A DNA stretch of 64,000 nt from Pyrenophora tritici-repentis (lineage: Eukaryota > Ascomycota > Dothideomycetes > Pleosporales > Pleosporaceae): NCBI RefSeq assembly GCF_003171515.1, contig NC_089396.1, positions 992,001 through 1,056,000 of the forward strand, given 5' to 3'. This document shows positions 34,302 to 44,363 of the stretch, piece by piece (position 1 is the first letter of the stretch; each line of letters starts with the position of its first letter). The notes below the pieces were generated by a model, which was not told the DNA's origin, searched no databases, and was given only the letters and a program-made list of their open reading frames with translations. Both the position numbers and the translations under genes were made by a program.

Positions 34302-35729
34302 ATGGTTCAGGTACGCCCCAGAGTTTTTCTCCCTGTTTGCCTAATCGGGTAGACTATGGCTTGTAAATGCCATGGCTTTGGTATGGCGTGGGTTTAGACG
34401 GTGGGGCTGACGTCGCCGTAGCTCGTTCACTCGGTCGAAGAGCCGCTTAATCGCGAGCCGCAGCTTGAGAAGCTGATTCAGAGGTACGTGCCGTGGTATA
34501 TTGTGACTTGTATCGATAGGCAGCGAGGATGGCGTCTCGAGTAGACGACGGTCATGGTTGGGCATGCCGAAGTCTTCCGAGCACAGACTACACCCGCTAA
34601 CTCTTCGGCCTTGCCACACCAATTCGTGTGACCCATCTATTTGGAGCTGAGTAACAAGCCTGACGTGTACTACAGTTTCATCACCGAAGATGGCTACGAC
34701 CGCAATCACGGCCCCATCCCGCAAATCAACCCCAACACACACAAAGTTTCCGTCATCGGCCTTGTTGACAATGAGCTGTCACTTTCCGTCGCAGACCTCC
34801 AAGCGCTTCCACAACACACGGTAATCTGTGCACTACAATGTGCCGGAAACCGTCGTCATACTATGCGGACCAAGTTGAAGGAGGTCCATGGCATCGACTG
34901 GTTCGATGGCGCGGTTATGAACTGCAAGTGGAAAGGTCCTCTGCTAAAAGATGTCCTGGAGAAAGCCGGTATCAAGATCGAAGAGAGCAAGCTCAAAGAT
35001 GCACATGTAGCATTCTCGTGCTTCCAGACACCCTGTCAAGACGACAAGTTCTACGGTGCGAGTCTTCCATTGTCTCGAATCATGGACCCAAAGCGCTCCA
35101 TTATGCTCGCTCTGGAGATGAATGATAAGCCCCTCCCGCCCAACCACGGCGCCCCTGTTCGCGTCGTTACACCTGGCATTGCTGGTGCGAGAAGCGTAAA
35201 ATGGCTGGATCAGATCTCTGTCCAAATGACCGAGAGTGATAGCTACTACCAACAGCACGACTACAAGATCCTGCCTCCTGAGGCTGATTGCAAAGAAAAG
35301 GCAGAAGAGTATTGGGGCAAAGTTGACGCACTTCATGACATGCCTGTCAATAGTGTCATTGCTGTCCCCAAATCCGAGTCCACGGTGCGGCAAGAAGAAG
35401 ATGGTACGATTGAAGTCAAAGGCTATGCACTGCCTAGTGGAGCAGACGGGCCGATAGTCAAAGTTGAAGTTAGCACGGATGGAGGAAACTCCTGGGCCGA
35501 TGCTGAACTAATCAACACGTACGACGACGAAGATGCCAAGGATGTTGAGCTCAAGTGGGCGTGGGCACTATGGAAGGCGAAAGTAAAGGTGGAGAAAGGT
35601 AAGGAGGCGACGGTCGTTAGTCGTGCCACGGACAAGAGCGGTAATACGCAGGAAAAGTGTCCACTGTGGAACTTCAGAGGTGTGGCGTACAACGGCTATG
35701 GCGAGGTCACTGGCCTAAAAGTTGTCTGA
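34302..35729 (+). CDS. sulfite oxidase-type molybdopterin enzyme
   Basis: Exons 34302-34310 (only three codons), 34422-34483 and 34676-35729 join in phase to about 374 residues. LVHSVEEPLNREPQLEKLI and FITEDGYDRNHGPIPQI start the Mo-cofactor domain; VICALQCAGNRRHTM carries the expected Mo-ligand Cys; MNDKPLPPNHGAPVRVVTPG and GARSVKWLDQI bind the cofactor. The second domain is the Ig-like dimerisation fold (KVEVSTDGGNSWADAEL, CPLWNFRGVAYNGYG). There is no cytochrome b5 or FAD/NADH part, so this is not nitrate reductase. It probably oxidises sulfite to sulfate. No C-terminal SKL and no clear targeting peptide are seen. Confidence 0.9.
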
Positions 35730-35916
35730 GCTGTGGCACACTTGCCCACAATTCGAGACTGCTGAACGATTGGATCACGTCGATTTCATTAGCATTTTGT
35801 TTATCAGACTGGAACTCAGATATGAAGAGGGGGTGGAAAGTTTGTTAATTAATGACCTATCACGAAGACATGCATTCATAAACCACAATCATGCGCGCGC
35901 CCAATCTGCCTTGCCC

Positions 35917-36535
35917 TCACAATCCAAGACTCTTCCTAACATTATTCCTCACAGTCTTCTCATACTCGTGCCTCTTCTCCCTCCACATGCGCGCGGCATC
36001 CACATTCGCCGGACTCTCATCGTTGGGCTCCGCCAACATGCTCATAACACTAATCAATATCTTCTCCACACTCTGAATCGGCGACCATCGTTCCGACGCT
36101 TGTTCGTAGTGCATTGGGTCGTCGCCAGGCGGGTGAAGAATAGATATGCAGACTTCGCCATTCGGATACACTGGACATTTATGTTAGCCTCTTTCTTGCT
36201 CATATTCTAACCCATGTACCCGAGTGACATATATTATTTGACATGCTAGTCATCCAGGTGCATCTGTTATATTCCTCGGTATCCAACGTACCATTCGGAT
36301 GCCACATATCCGTGACAAACTTCATCTTGGGCGGCGCAAGCGGATAGTCTTTTGGAAAACGCAGTTCGGCGGGGAAGACACCGCCTTCAAACGGTGTGCC
36401 TTCTGGGCCTTGGATCAACGCTTCCCAGATGAACATGTCGTCTTCGTTTACGGGGCCCGCGGTTATACCCTCTGGTGGGTCCGAGGATAGGGCGCGGTAT
36501 TCTTTGAAGAGGCGTTTGGAGGCGGATGAGGCCAT
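35917..36535 (-). CDS. ubc7: ubiquitin-conjugating enzyme E2 of the Ubc7/UBE2G2 type
   Basis: Exons 36535-36292 and 36170-35917, with a 121-nt intron, give 165 residues, the exact length of yeast Ubc7. Starts [20 protein letters not shown]. The core has [11 protein letters not shown] joined across the splice to [19 protein letters not shown], where the Cys is the catalytic one and the acidic loop after HPPG is the insertion typical of Ubc7/Cdc34. [20 protein letters not shown] and [15 protein letters not shown] follow. Family role is ER-associated degradation with Cue1 and Hrd1/Doa10-type ligases. It is convergent with the sulfite oxidase gene, the stops lying about 190 bp apart. Confidence 0.95.
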
Positions 36536-37222
36536 GGTGTGTGGTTATGCTGTTGTGTAGTGTGCGAAGCGGCGGAGAGGTGCGCTGTGGTAGTTGGTTG
36601 CTGGTTGCGTGGATGGGGGTCGTGGGCTTCCGCGGTCGGAACTTGGGTGTTGGCGGTGTGTCGGGAAGTTTCTTGGCCGCTGCTCCTTGAGGAAGGAGAA
36701 GTGAATGTGGTCTTCGTTTTTAGTGCGCGGGGGTTCGGCGGAGCGATGCGAGCCTTGGTTAGGAGGCAGCGGCTCTGGATGGGTGGGTAGGCAGGTGAGT
36801 TACTGTAGTTTGGTTCCGACACGTCGGCTTTGGTAGCGTGCTAACGCGGGTTTTAGCGCCAGGGCACGTGCTTTGGACCTTCGAGCAGGTGACGACATCG
36901 ACGACAACGTCGTTAAGATGAATGTTCATGTGTGAATAGATACCTCTATCACAATCACTGCTTTAGGAGCTCGTGACAGATATTGACTTATAGAATTCCT
37001 ATTGCTAAACCTTCCTACGCTGCCCAGAGTTTTCACATTCCAAACTGTGAGCTCGCTCCCGTTGGGTTTCCCGCTTCTGGGGTCGATGTGAGATCTGCGA
37101 TTAACAATCAGGGTCGTGCTCCACCAGGAATAAAACGCTAATGAAGATGTTGGTTGATCGATTTCAGACGCCCACCGAGAGCATGCTGGAGAGAATGAGC
37201 ACCCCGATACCATTAAACTCAG
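36536..37222. other. intergenic; left edge of the mobile-element island
   Basis: About 690 bp from the ubc7 start (its promoter) to the target-site duplication of the first retroelement. No gene is supported. Confidence 0.55.
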
Positions 37223-37227
37223 TAAAT

Positions 37228-37364
37228 TGTTGAGAATATTCCGGTCACCTGTCACGAGGACGCTAAGTCACATGACCCACACCGCTCTATATTAGCCGAG
37301 CTTTGTATAGTTAGCAATTGACACACTTACATGCCATGACTGAGAGAGTCATTCTTTCTCAACA
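37228..37364 (+). repeat. 5' LTR of the copia-type element
   Basis: 137 bp, TG...CA ends. Matches 38682-38818 except for one base near the end (TTTCTCAACA here, TTTATCAACA there). Confidence 0.93.
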
Positions 37365-37500
37365 GGTTATGAGCCCGGCTTACGCGCTTGCGTGTGCATT
37401 GTGAGTGTCCGGAGTGTCGTTTCTTCGATATGGGCAGCAAGCTGGTATATGCGTGTCTACGCCAGAACAACCCAGGAGGTCGTCGCCTTCTATATTCTAA

Positions 37501-37592
37501 GACACTGGGTCGTCGCCCTGGCTGCCGCGAAGGGTATTAAGTCCTGAAGACACTGGGCCGTCGCCCTGGCTACCGCGAAGGGTATTAAGTCC
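37501..37592 (+). repeat. tandem duplication, 48-bp unit
   Basis: Two copies of a unit beginning GACACTGGG and ending GGTATTAAGTCC, with a few substitutions. In one frame the unit encodes HWAVALATAKGIKS; the first copy ends in a stop. Confidence 0.85.
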
Positions 37593-38104
37593 GAAGAAAA
37601 ATGGACTATCGTCCGGAGAAGCTGGGAGCGTCTCGAAGATACCTTGGGCGAGTTATACCCAATTCCGACGCGCGAGTCGAAGAGAGCAATGGTTGCTCTA
37701 TCCCTTTTCAACCAACCTTTTGACAACGATTCGAATACCTACCTACCGACGGTAACCATCGATTCTTCCGAAAACAACTCGAATTGCCTGCCTATCGATA
37801 GTAACCTTTCGAGACCTTCTTTTTAAACTAGTAGCTACAGTTCGACAGCTACTTTCAATTCCTTAAACTCGAAAACCTACCGTTTGACGGTGCTCGAAGT
37901 TTTTTTACTCTCTCGAACGCTACCCACCTACCCCACCCGATTTCTCGATCGATTTTTATCTTCTTTCCAAAGGATTTCGTTAAATAAACGCAAAGAAGCA
38001 AAGGCTTATATAACGATGGGGGAGAATAAGGGTGTTAGGGTCTGGAGCCCTGAATAGGACACAGACAAGGAGGCAGGAGCGGAGGAACGGAGCGGGGACA
38101 ACAA

Positions 38105-38280
38105 GAGAGGAGAGCGTACATAGCTAGAGTACTGGGAGTACTAAGCTAGGGGAGCGCTAGGATAGAGGAGAGCGTACACAGCTAGAGTACTGGGAGTACC
38201 AAGCTGGGGAGCGCTGGGACAGAGGAGAGCGTACACAGCTAGAGTACTGGGAGTACCAAGCTGAGGGAGCGCTGACTCTC
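38105..38280 (+). repeat. tandem triplication, 57-58-bp unit
   Basis: Three copies of a unit with AGAGCGTACA at 38111, 38169 and 38226 and CTAGAGTACTGGGAGTAC inside. Copies two and three are nearly the same; copy one is more diverged. Confidence 0.88.
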
Positions 38281-38346
38281 ACGTAGGAGTCGAGGGAGAG
38301 TCGGTATGTTGGTGATATCGATTCTACCTTGATTTTCAAAACGCGA

Positions 38347-38460
38347 AAATTCTCTCGACCTTCTTTCTCGACCTTCTTTCTCGACCTTCTTTCTCGACCT
38401 TCTTTCTCGACCTTCTTTCTCGACCTTCTCTCTCGACCTTCTTTCTCGACCTTCTTTCCT
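38347..38460 (+). repeat. 13-bp minisatellite
   Basis: About eight units of TTCTTTCTCGACC with rare changes. Confidence 0.9.
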
Positions 38461-38681
38461 CAACTCTTCACTCGGCCGATACCTCACTTTACTTGAGGGA
38501 CTCGCAACGTAACGGCCACTATAGGGTGACAGGGAGGTTTCATTCTTGTTGACAAGGCACTTCTGGGGGAGTGTTGGAAAGTGCATGCAAGGCGTTCAGT
38601 GGAAGCATATAAAGGGAGAAGAAGCTTCGACTGCAAGACCTATACAAAGTAGTGGGTACAGCTGATCGGCTTATGGGGGAG

Positions 38682-38818
38682 TGTTGAGAATATTCCGGTC
38701 ACCTGTCACGAGGACGCTAAGTCACATGACCCACACCGCTCTATATTAGCCGAGCTTTGTATAGTTAGCAATTGACACACTTACATGCCATGACTGAGAG
38801 AGTCATTCTTTATCAACA
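38682..38818 (+). repeat. 3' LTR of the copia-type element
   Basis: 137 bp, preceded by GGGGGAG and followed by the TAAAT duplication. Confidence 0.93.
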
Positions 38819-38943
38819 TAAATCACAATAAACCACAAGAAGACATTTATGTACATTTACATTGCAAATTGAAACCATTACAAATCTCGTAAGCCAGACT
38901 GAAGTACACTATAGAGAGTTTCCTTCAGTGCCAGTACATAATC

Positions 38944-40520
38944 CTAGACTATCTCCATGACGGCCTTTTCAGCAGGAATGAAGCTGCGTAGAGCATCCGC
39001 GGCTTCTCCCCATACCTCAGCTATCCCAATTCGGTCGAAAACATTTTGCCTGGGCTCCAAGCACCGGAGTACCAGAAAGATTAGCCGTTGCTCCTCCCGC
39101 CCAACACCTGTCTTACTAAGCAAAAGACATGTTGCGTTTATTTCTGCATCTTGGCTACTCTGCATCGAAACACCCGAAAGTAGAACATCCATAGATGGGC
39201 TAGTTTCATAGCCCCCCGGGAAAAGGATCTGGTACGGATTCCTGCTTTTACCCGGTTGTATGAATAATTGGACCGAGATACAAGGCCCAATCAATTGAAT
39301 ACTAGCCGATAGAATCTCACCGTATGTGTTTGTGCCCTTTGGAACTATAGTATAGTCGAGGAGATCCGTATACTCAACAAATTCTTTGTGTTGGTAAAGT
39401 CCGGTACATAAGAGGTAGTGTATTGGGGAATCTATAGCAGCCCAGGACCACGATGGGGCTCTCCAAGTCGGTCTGTTACAAGGTCCTTTTTTGGAGCTAC
39501 AGACTCTGGAGTTACAAACCACTGCAGGTCCTTGATCAGCGATTTTCTCCATATTCCCGCCAGATAATCATCATCATCTCGTGCAAATCTTCTGGCCAAT
39601 CTTCCGATAGCCACCAGCTTGTCATTTGAATATGTCAAATGAAGGCTACTATAGTGTTGAACGGTTCCCCTCCAAGTCCATGGAAGATCTATTGATGGCA
39701 TGGTGTTTGGCGAATTTACCTAAGATCTAGGCTTTCTGATTGCTAGGTCCCAACTATCTTCATCGGCATCGTTACACTCGCATCGAACTCCCTGAACGCA
39801 TTCGAAGAATAGCTCGCTGGATGTGTAATGCAAGGCACGTGGCAATAGAAGGCGCTCTTGAACAGCCTAAGCGCGCGTGGCAAGTGGAAAACCCACGTGG
39901 TAGTCCGAAACGTATGTGTCCAGAAGCATAAATCGACGTCGAAATATGAGACTAAATGGTTCCACCGAAGTCCAACGAATGTCTACCTTGTACTCAGGAT
40001 CGGACCTTTCTCTGAACAAGCCTTCATCACCAGATTCGGATGCTGCCGCTGCGATGGTGATCATTGCGTTTTGATACACTGAGGACATCTGAGATGCTTC
40101 TCTTGCCCAATCATCCGGATCACCCTGTATTATACAGAGCGAATCAATCCAAAGATAACGAATACCTAACGCGCGGGTGGTTTGAACGGCTTTCTTGAAG
40201 GTCTTCGTAAGTTGTACAAAGGGTATACGCTCCCTTCTTTCCGGGAGAGTTGCTACAGTGGTCGTGAACTGCTGTGTAGCACCCCAGCAATGGCTTAGAG
40301 CAGCGTAACTTCCCAATTTCCCAGCCTTCTCGATGAGTTTCAGGTCCTCTGTGTTGTTCAGAAGTTCCAAGTCAAGTAGTCGAGTTGGTAAATTCTGGTC
40401 GTGGTCCCCTGGACAATTCGCATGGCTCTCAACACAATCTCTTAACCAGTTCTCTGTAATCTGCACAGCTCTCTCGGAGCCCGTGAATTCGGCGGTGCAG
40501 CGCGACTCCTTAAGGTACCT
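38944..40520 (-). pseudogene. HET-domain pseudogene, 5'-truncated, two stops and a frameshift
   Basis: HET blocks are clear: LGSYAALSHCWGATQQFTTT, AVQTTRALGIRYLWIDSLCI and IQGDPDDW, MSSVYQNAMITIAAAASESG, AVQERLLLPRALHYTSSELF, LTYSNDKLVAIGRLARRF and TWRAPSWSWAAID. No ATG opens the frame; an in-frame TAG lies upstream. A TAG at 39867-39869 replaces the Trp expected before AVQERLL, and another TAG at about 39720-39722 interrupts the same frame. A frame change follows at a run of six A (near 39487-39492, minus strand), after which the C-terminal part runs to a stop at 38944. The locus sits between the copia-type element and the gypsy element. It is very unlikely to make a working protein. Confidence 0.9.
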
Positions 40521-40715
40521 CTAAGTTTTAGGAGGCTATACACTTGCACCCGTTGATTCTGCTGTAGAATATTCAGCTTTGCTACTCGTTAATGAGCTGC
40601 AAAAAGGACTTACCTCTATGGGTTAAAATCTTAAGTCTTATTGGAGTCGTTACTGTAAAATGGATGCAGATCTTATCGATGCCGCCATGGGCCCATCATT
40701 GGCTTGTGGCTGTAC

Positions 40716-40927
40716 TGTGGTGTAGTAGCTTGTCACGTGTTCGGCGTTAGGTAATCGGCGCTAGGGTTGAGTATTTTAGGACGACTCCGCGTAGAGGAGC
40801 TCGACAGTTATCGTACACCATTCTTAATACTACCGTTTATTGTTCGGATACCTTCTTGTTCTCTACTCTCTACCGATTGCGGGTCGGCAGCCTCTCTTCT
40901 GACTATTGAGGCTATCCCTCTACCACA
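40716..40927 (+). repeat. 5' LTR of the gypsy element
   Basis: 212 bp, identical by eye to 48303-48514; preceded by GTAC at 40712-40715. Confidence 0.95.
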
Positions 40928-41387
40928 TTTTTGGTGACCTAACCAGGGGGACACGACGGTCTATCGGTGGAGTAGTAGAGAAACCTCTTTGTTTTACCTG
41001 TTTTCGAGGAGAAGTCGGAGGGGCAGAGACCCACGACGAGTTTTCGGGGACCCCATTGAACTCTGAGCGCTTCTCGATAAAGTTTGCCAAGGCGGCGGAA
41101 CTCTCGGGGAGTCTCTACGGTGTCAGCGGAGCGGTGTGGTAACCTGCAGAAGGACTGCAGAACCGGCACAACGTACAGCCGAATAGGAGTAGGCGAGAGC
41201 GTAACGCCCAGTGCTAAGGAGGCACTTTCACCAAGGCGGTGAAGGGACATCGGAAGAGAGGGAAGGAACCTGTCTCAGAGAGGCAATCGGGAGTCCGGAA
41301 GCAGCGGATCTGTATTCAGAACAAGAGAAGAGGAATAACGTTTAGTGTCCAAGACACAGTCAGAGCAGGTCTCTTTTATCGAATAAT

Positions 41388-44363
41388 ATGCCGTCCGAGA
41401 CGTCTTCAGCACAGAGCGAGGAGCCTGTGTCAATCCTAATGGCAGAGCCTGGACAACCTGCAGCCCGTGACTCTTATCGTCAGTACCTAGGCAAGCTAGA
41501 GCCTCACGATGTGCACGCGCCACGCTTTGATGGAGAGAACATTTCAGAGTTCTTAGACGAGTACGACTTCGAAGCTGATCGAGTGGGCTGGCCAGAGGAG
41601 CTTCGGAAGAAGCAGCTACCATACTTCTGCACACAAAAGTATAAGGCGTTTATCCGAAAGTTGCCAAGCTACTATGGGATAGAGAGCTACCAGGAGTACA
41701 AGGAGGAGCTTCGAGAGCTGTATGCGGGGCAGGATGAATTTCGGCAGAGAGGTACCCGAGCGTTCATCGAAAACTACGTGAAGGAGGTGCAGCGACGACA
41801 ACCTGCGGTCCGAATTGTCGAATATTACCAGAACTTTGTGACCTACTTTGCAGCTGCGGAGAGCCGAGGACAAGTCGCAAAGCTTGAGAAAGGACACTTC
41901 TTCTTCCGGGGCCTGGCTATAGAGGACATGGAGCGAGTAATGCACCACATGCCGAAGGATGATCGGCCGCGTCTAGACGACGTCACCTCGTTCAAGATTG
42001 AGAAGATCTACCAGTTTGTCCGTGAGCACCAAGCGCAAGAGGAGGGGTTGAGTGCCCTATACTCTGACTACAGTTCGACAAGCCGGAGACTAGCCCGCCG
42101 CGATGCAGGAGTAGTAGAAGAGTCTATCCCGACATTCAAGAGACCTTCAGAAGCCCCTCGGCAGAGTGTTCCGGGGATCCTTCCAATTGCTGCTCAGCCC
42201 GACAAGGCAGCTGCTCCGAAAGTTGATCAGGCTGTGGAGGATCTAATCCAGCGTTTCCAAGGACTGTCGATGACTATAGAACAGTTCAACGAGATGGCTG
42301 AGGGCAATATTGGGATCCGAAGACTGTTCGCTAAGCCAGAGAATTACGCAGAGGCCTACAAGCAGCTTGTGCTAAGACCCCACCGGGTAAGCACGGAGAT
42401 ACTAGAACGCAATGACGGGAGCTTCAAGTCAATCTACCCACCAATAGTCAACCCGCAGGCAGGCGTACATTACGCAGGCAACCGAGAGCCGCAGCGTGCT
42501 CGCTGCAGGTGCTGTGGCAGAGAAGGGCACATTATCGCGAATTGTCCGGACCAGAACCTTCTGAAGAGTAATCGGTGGTGCCACACCCGGAGCGAGGAGC
42601 AACCGAATGGCTGGAAGCAAGTCCGGTACTACTTCGGACCCTACCCGACAGACATCTGGGGCATGTTCCCTGGCGGAGGCATTGCGCCGAAACCCTTTGG
42701 GAGTGAGGTTCTCGAGTGGCTACTTCAGTCTTTAAAGGAGCGTTTCAAGGTGACCGATGACCAACTAAAGCGGCCCATGCAAGAAGTTCTCCCAAATTGG
42801 TTCGACGCAGCAGGAAGGCCTATTAAGGTTGAAAAGACTGGTAACAGCGGCGAGAGCTACACAGTAGAGTCAAGCGAGGAAGCGGAGCTGATGGCGAGGC
42901 AAACGATGGCCCTTCGGTCAGCTGCGCAGTTCCTTGAAACCGTGTCTTGTAGAGTACTGCACCCCGAAGACGACTCGGAAGTCAACGCCATAGATGGGCG
43001 CACGAAGGCTGGTCGACTGGCGAAAGAACAGCGGGAGCGTGAAGCTCGCCTTGGTAAGAAGCCAGGCATGCCTCGGATGAAGAGCAGTCGGACCGCGAGC
43101 AGCTATGAAGACATGGACGTCGAAGAGGAGCCAGAGGTGCTAAGGCATAGAGCCCAAGTAGAGATCGACGACTCCCAGGTGCCTGAAACTCAGGTTCAAC
43201 AACGTCTTGACACTCCGATAAGCAACGGGACGCGCGAGAGAGACAGTCGGAGCGCCACAGTGGACCACGATGTTATACCTGCACCAGCGCCTGTTCCGAA
43301 AGCCTCTCGAGCCTTCGCACCTGTGACCATACCGACGACCGAAGACCTTGCGGCGATGGCCCAGAACACAGCACCGACGGTACTTGCAAAGGCAATGTTA
43401 AACCAGGAAGTCCGCGGGATCCGGCAGCTCGATTTATTAGCGTCTCCCGAAGTAGCTGCGGCAGTGACCAAAGCACTCGAGGAAGCGCGTAGGCCGCGTG
43501 TGCACTTTCAGGTTGACGAAACGCGCTCAGGAGAGACAATGGAGATCCAACAAGCTAATAATAATAAATCTGATGACGAAAAAGCTGATAGTGATGAAGA
43601 TGGTTCGATAGAAGAGGCAGTCCAGCGATTATATGACTGGGGTTCTGGAGATACTTGTGTGGTGGAGACTGAGAGCTCTCAACCGGAGGTTATTACGAAA
43701 GGTATTCTGACGCAGCTGTGTCCGAAGATGGATCGCAGCCGAAAAATTGACCGAGTGGGAGTCGGGGAAGCCAATGAGCTCCACGATTTCCAAAACTACG
43801 AGATTAGTGACGAGGAAGACGGCTACGTCGAAGCGCAATCGAGAATGCCCTCCGAAGCGCGACTAAAGGGCGAGTTACAGCAGCAGCGGTATTCGGTGAA
43901 AGGACAGTTGCCGACATGCTGGGTGTCTCTCCACGGTGGTATGGGTCGAGCGCTTATTGACACGGGCTCGCAGCTGAACGTTATGCGGCTTTCGACAGCG
44001 AGAGCGCTGAATGTCTACATTACTGAGCTAGATCAGTCGGGTCTGCCTCCCGAATTGCAGCAGGGCATGATAACCGCCGATGGAGGGATGGACCCCTTTG
44101 TAGGCACAGCTTATTCGGTTCCAATTGCAGTTGGAGGGATTATAGTGCCAACGCACTTTCGGATTGTGAGACGTTTACGGAGAGCAATTCTTCTTGGGAC
44201 ACCATGGTGCGCAACGGCGCGTCTCCAGATACAGTTCGACACTGTTGGTCGGACACTTTGCTACATCAAGTCGATGGACGGTCGGCGTGAAGTTTCTTTT
44301 ATAGGGTGTGACCCAGCGCCTACAGCCAACGCGGCGTCGATTGAGCATCAGGGAAAAGGATAG
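41388..44363 (+). CDS. gag: gypsy gag-protease
   Basis: 991 codons from ATG 41388. The N-terminal third is the capsid-like helical region (FDGENISEFLDEYDFEADRV, FFFRGLAIEDMERVMHHMPK). A CCHC zinc knuckle, C-x2-C-x4-H-x4-C (CRCCGREGHIIANC), lies near residue 372. A long variable, charged linker follows. The aspartic protease active site ALIDTGSQLNVM is near residue 858. The protein ends QGKG and TAG at 44361-44363, inside an overlap with pol. Carrying protease in the gag frame and being nearly 1,000 residues long makes it large for the group. Confidence 0.9.
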   Translation: MPSETSSAQSEEPVSILMAEPGQPAARDSYRQYLGKLEPHDVHAPRFDGENISEFLDEYDFEADRVGWPEELRKKQLPYFCTQKYKAFIRKLPSYYGIESYQEYKEELRELYAGQDEFRQRGTRAFIENYVKEVQRRQPAVRIVEYYQNFVTYFAAAESRGQVAKLEKGHFFFRGLAIEDMERVMHHMPKDDRPRLDDVTSFKIEKIYQFVREHQAQEEGLSALYSDYSSTSRRLARRDAGVVEESIPTFKRPSEAPRQSVPGILPIAAQPDKAAAPKVDQAVEDLIQRFQGLSMTIEQFNEMAEGNIGIRRLFAKPENYAEAYKQLVLRPHRVSTEILERNDGSFKSIYPPIVNPQAGVHYAGNREPQRARCRCCGREGHIIANCPDQNLLKSNRWCHTRSEEQPNGWKQVRYYFGPYPTDIWGMFPGGGIAPKPFGSEVLEWLLQSLKERFKVTDDQLKRPMQEVLPNWFDAAGRPIKVEKTGNSGESYTVESSEEAELMARQTMALRSAAQFLETVSCRVLHPEDDSEVNAIDGRTKAGRLAKEQREREARLGKKPGMPRMKSSRTASSYEDMDVEEEPEVLRHRAQVEIDDSQVPETQVQQRLDTPISNGTRERDSRSATVDHDVIPAPAPVPKASRAFAPVTIPTTEDLAAMAQNTAPTVLAKAMLNQEVRGIRQLDLLASPEVAAAVTKALEEARRPRVHFQVDETRSGETMEIQQANNNKSDDEKADSDEDGSIEEAVQRLYDWGSGDTCVVETESSQPEVITKGILTQLCPKMDRSRKIDRVGVGEANELHDFQNYEISDEEDGYVEAQSRMPSEARLKGELQQQRYSVKGQLPTCWVSLHGGMGRALIDTGSQLNVMRLSTARALNVYITELDQSGLPPELQQGMITADGGMDPFVGTAYSVPIAVGGIIVPTHFRIVRRLRRAILLGTPWCATARLQIQFDTVGRTLCYIKSMDGRREVSFIGCDPAPTANAASIEHQGKG

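Larger units (their letters stand above)
37228..38818 (+). mobile_element. non-autonomous copia-type LTR element (TRIM-like)
   Basis: 1,591 bp with two 137-bp LTRs that start TGTTGAGAATATTCC and end CAACA, differing by one base by eye. TAAAT flanks both sides (37223-37227 and 38819-38823), a 5-bp target-site duplication. Right after the 5' LTR stands GGTTATGAGCCC, the complement of the initiator tRNA-Met anticodon-loop region, the primer type used by copia elements. A purine tract GGGGGAG precedes the 3' LTR. The interior encodes no gag, integrase or RT; its longest frames are below 120 codons and it holds three tandem-repeat blocks. It must be moved by proteins of another element. Confidence 0.9.

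Noticed and set aside
34302..35729. Nitrate reductase
   Set aside because: Only the molybdopterin and dimerisation domains are present; there is no haem or FAD/NAD(P)H part.
30698..36535. Secondary-metabolite or redox gene cluster around NoxC
   Set aside because: The neighbours (unknown protein, sulfite oxidase, Ubc7) share no pathway and there is no backbone synthase or transporter.
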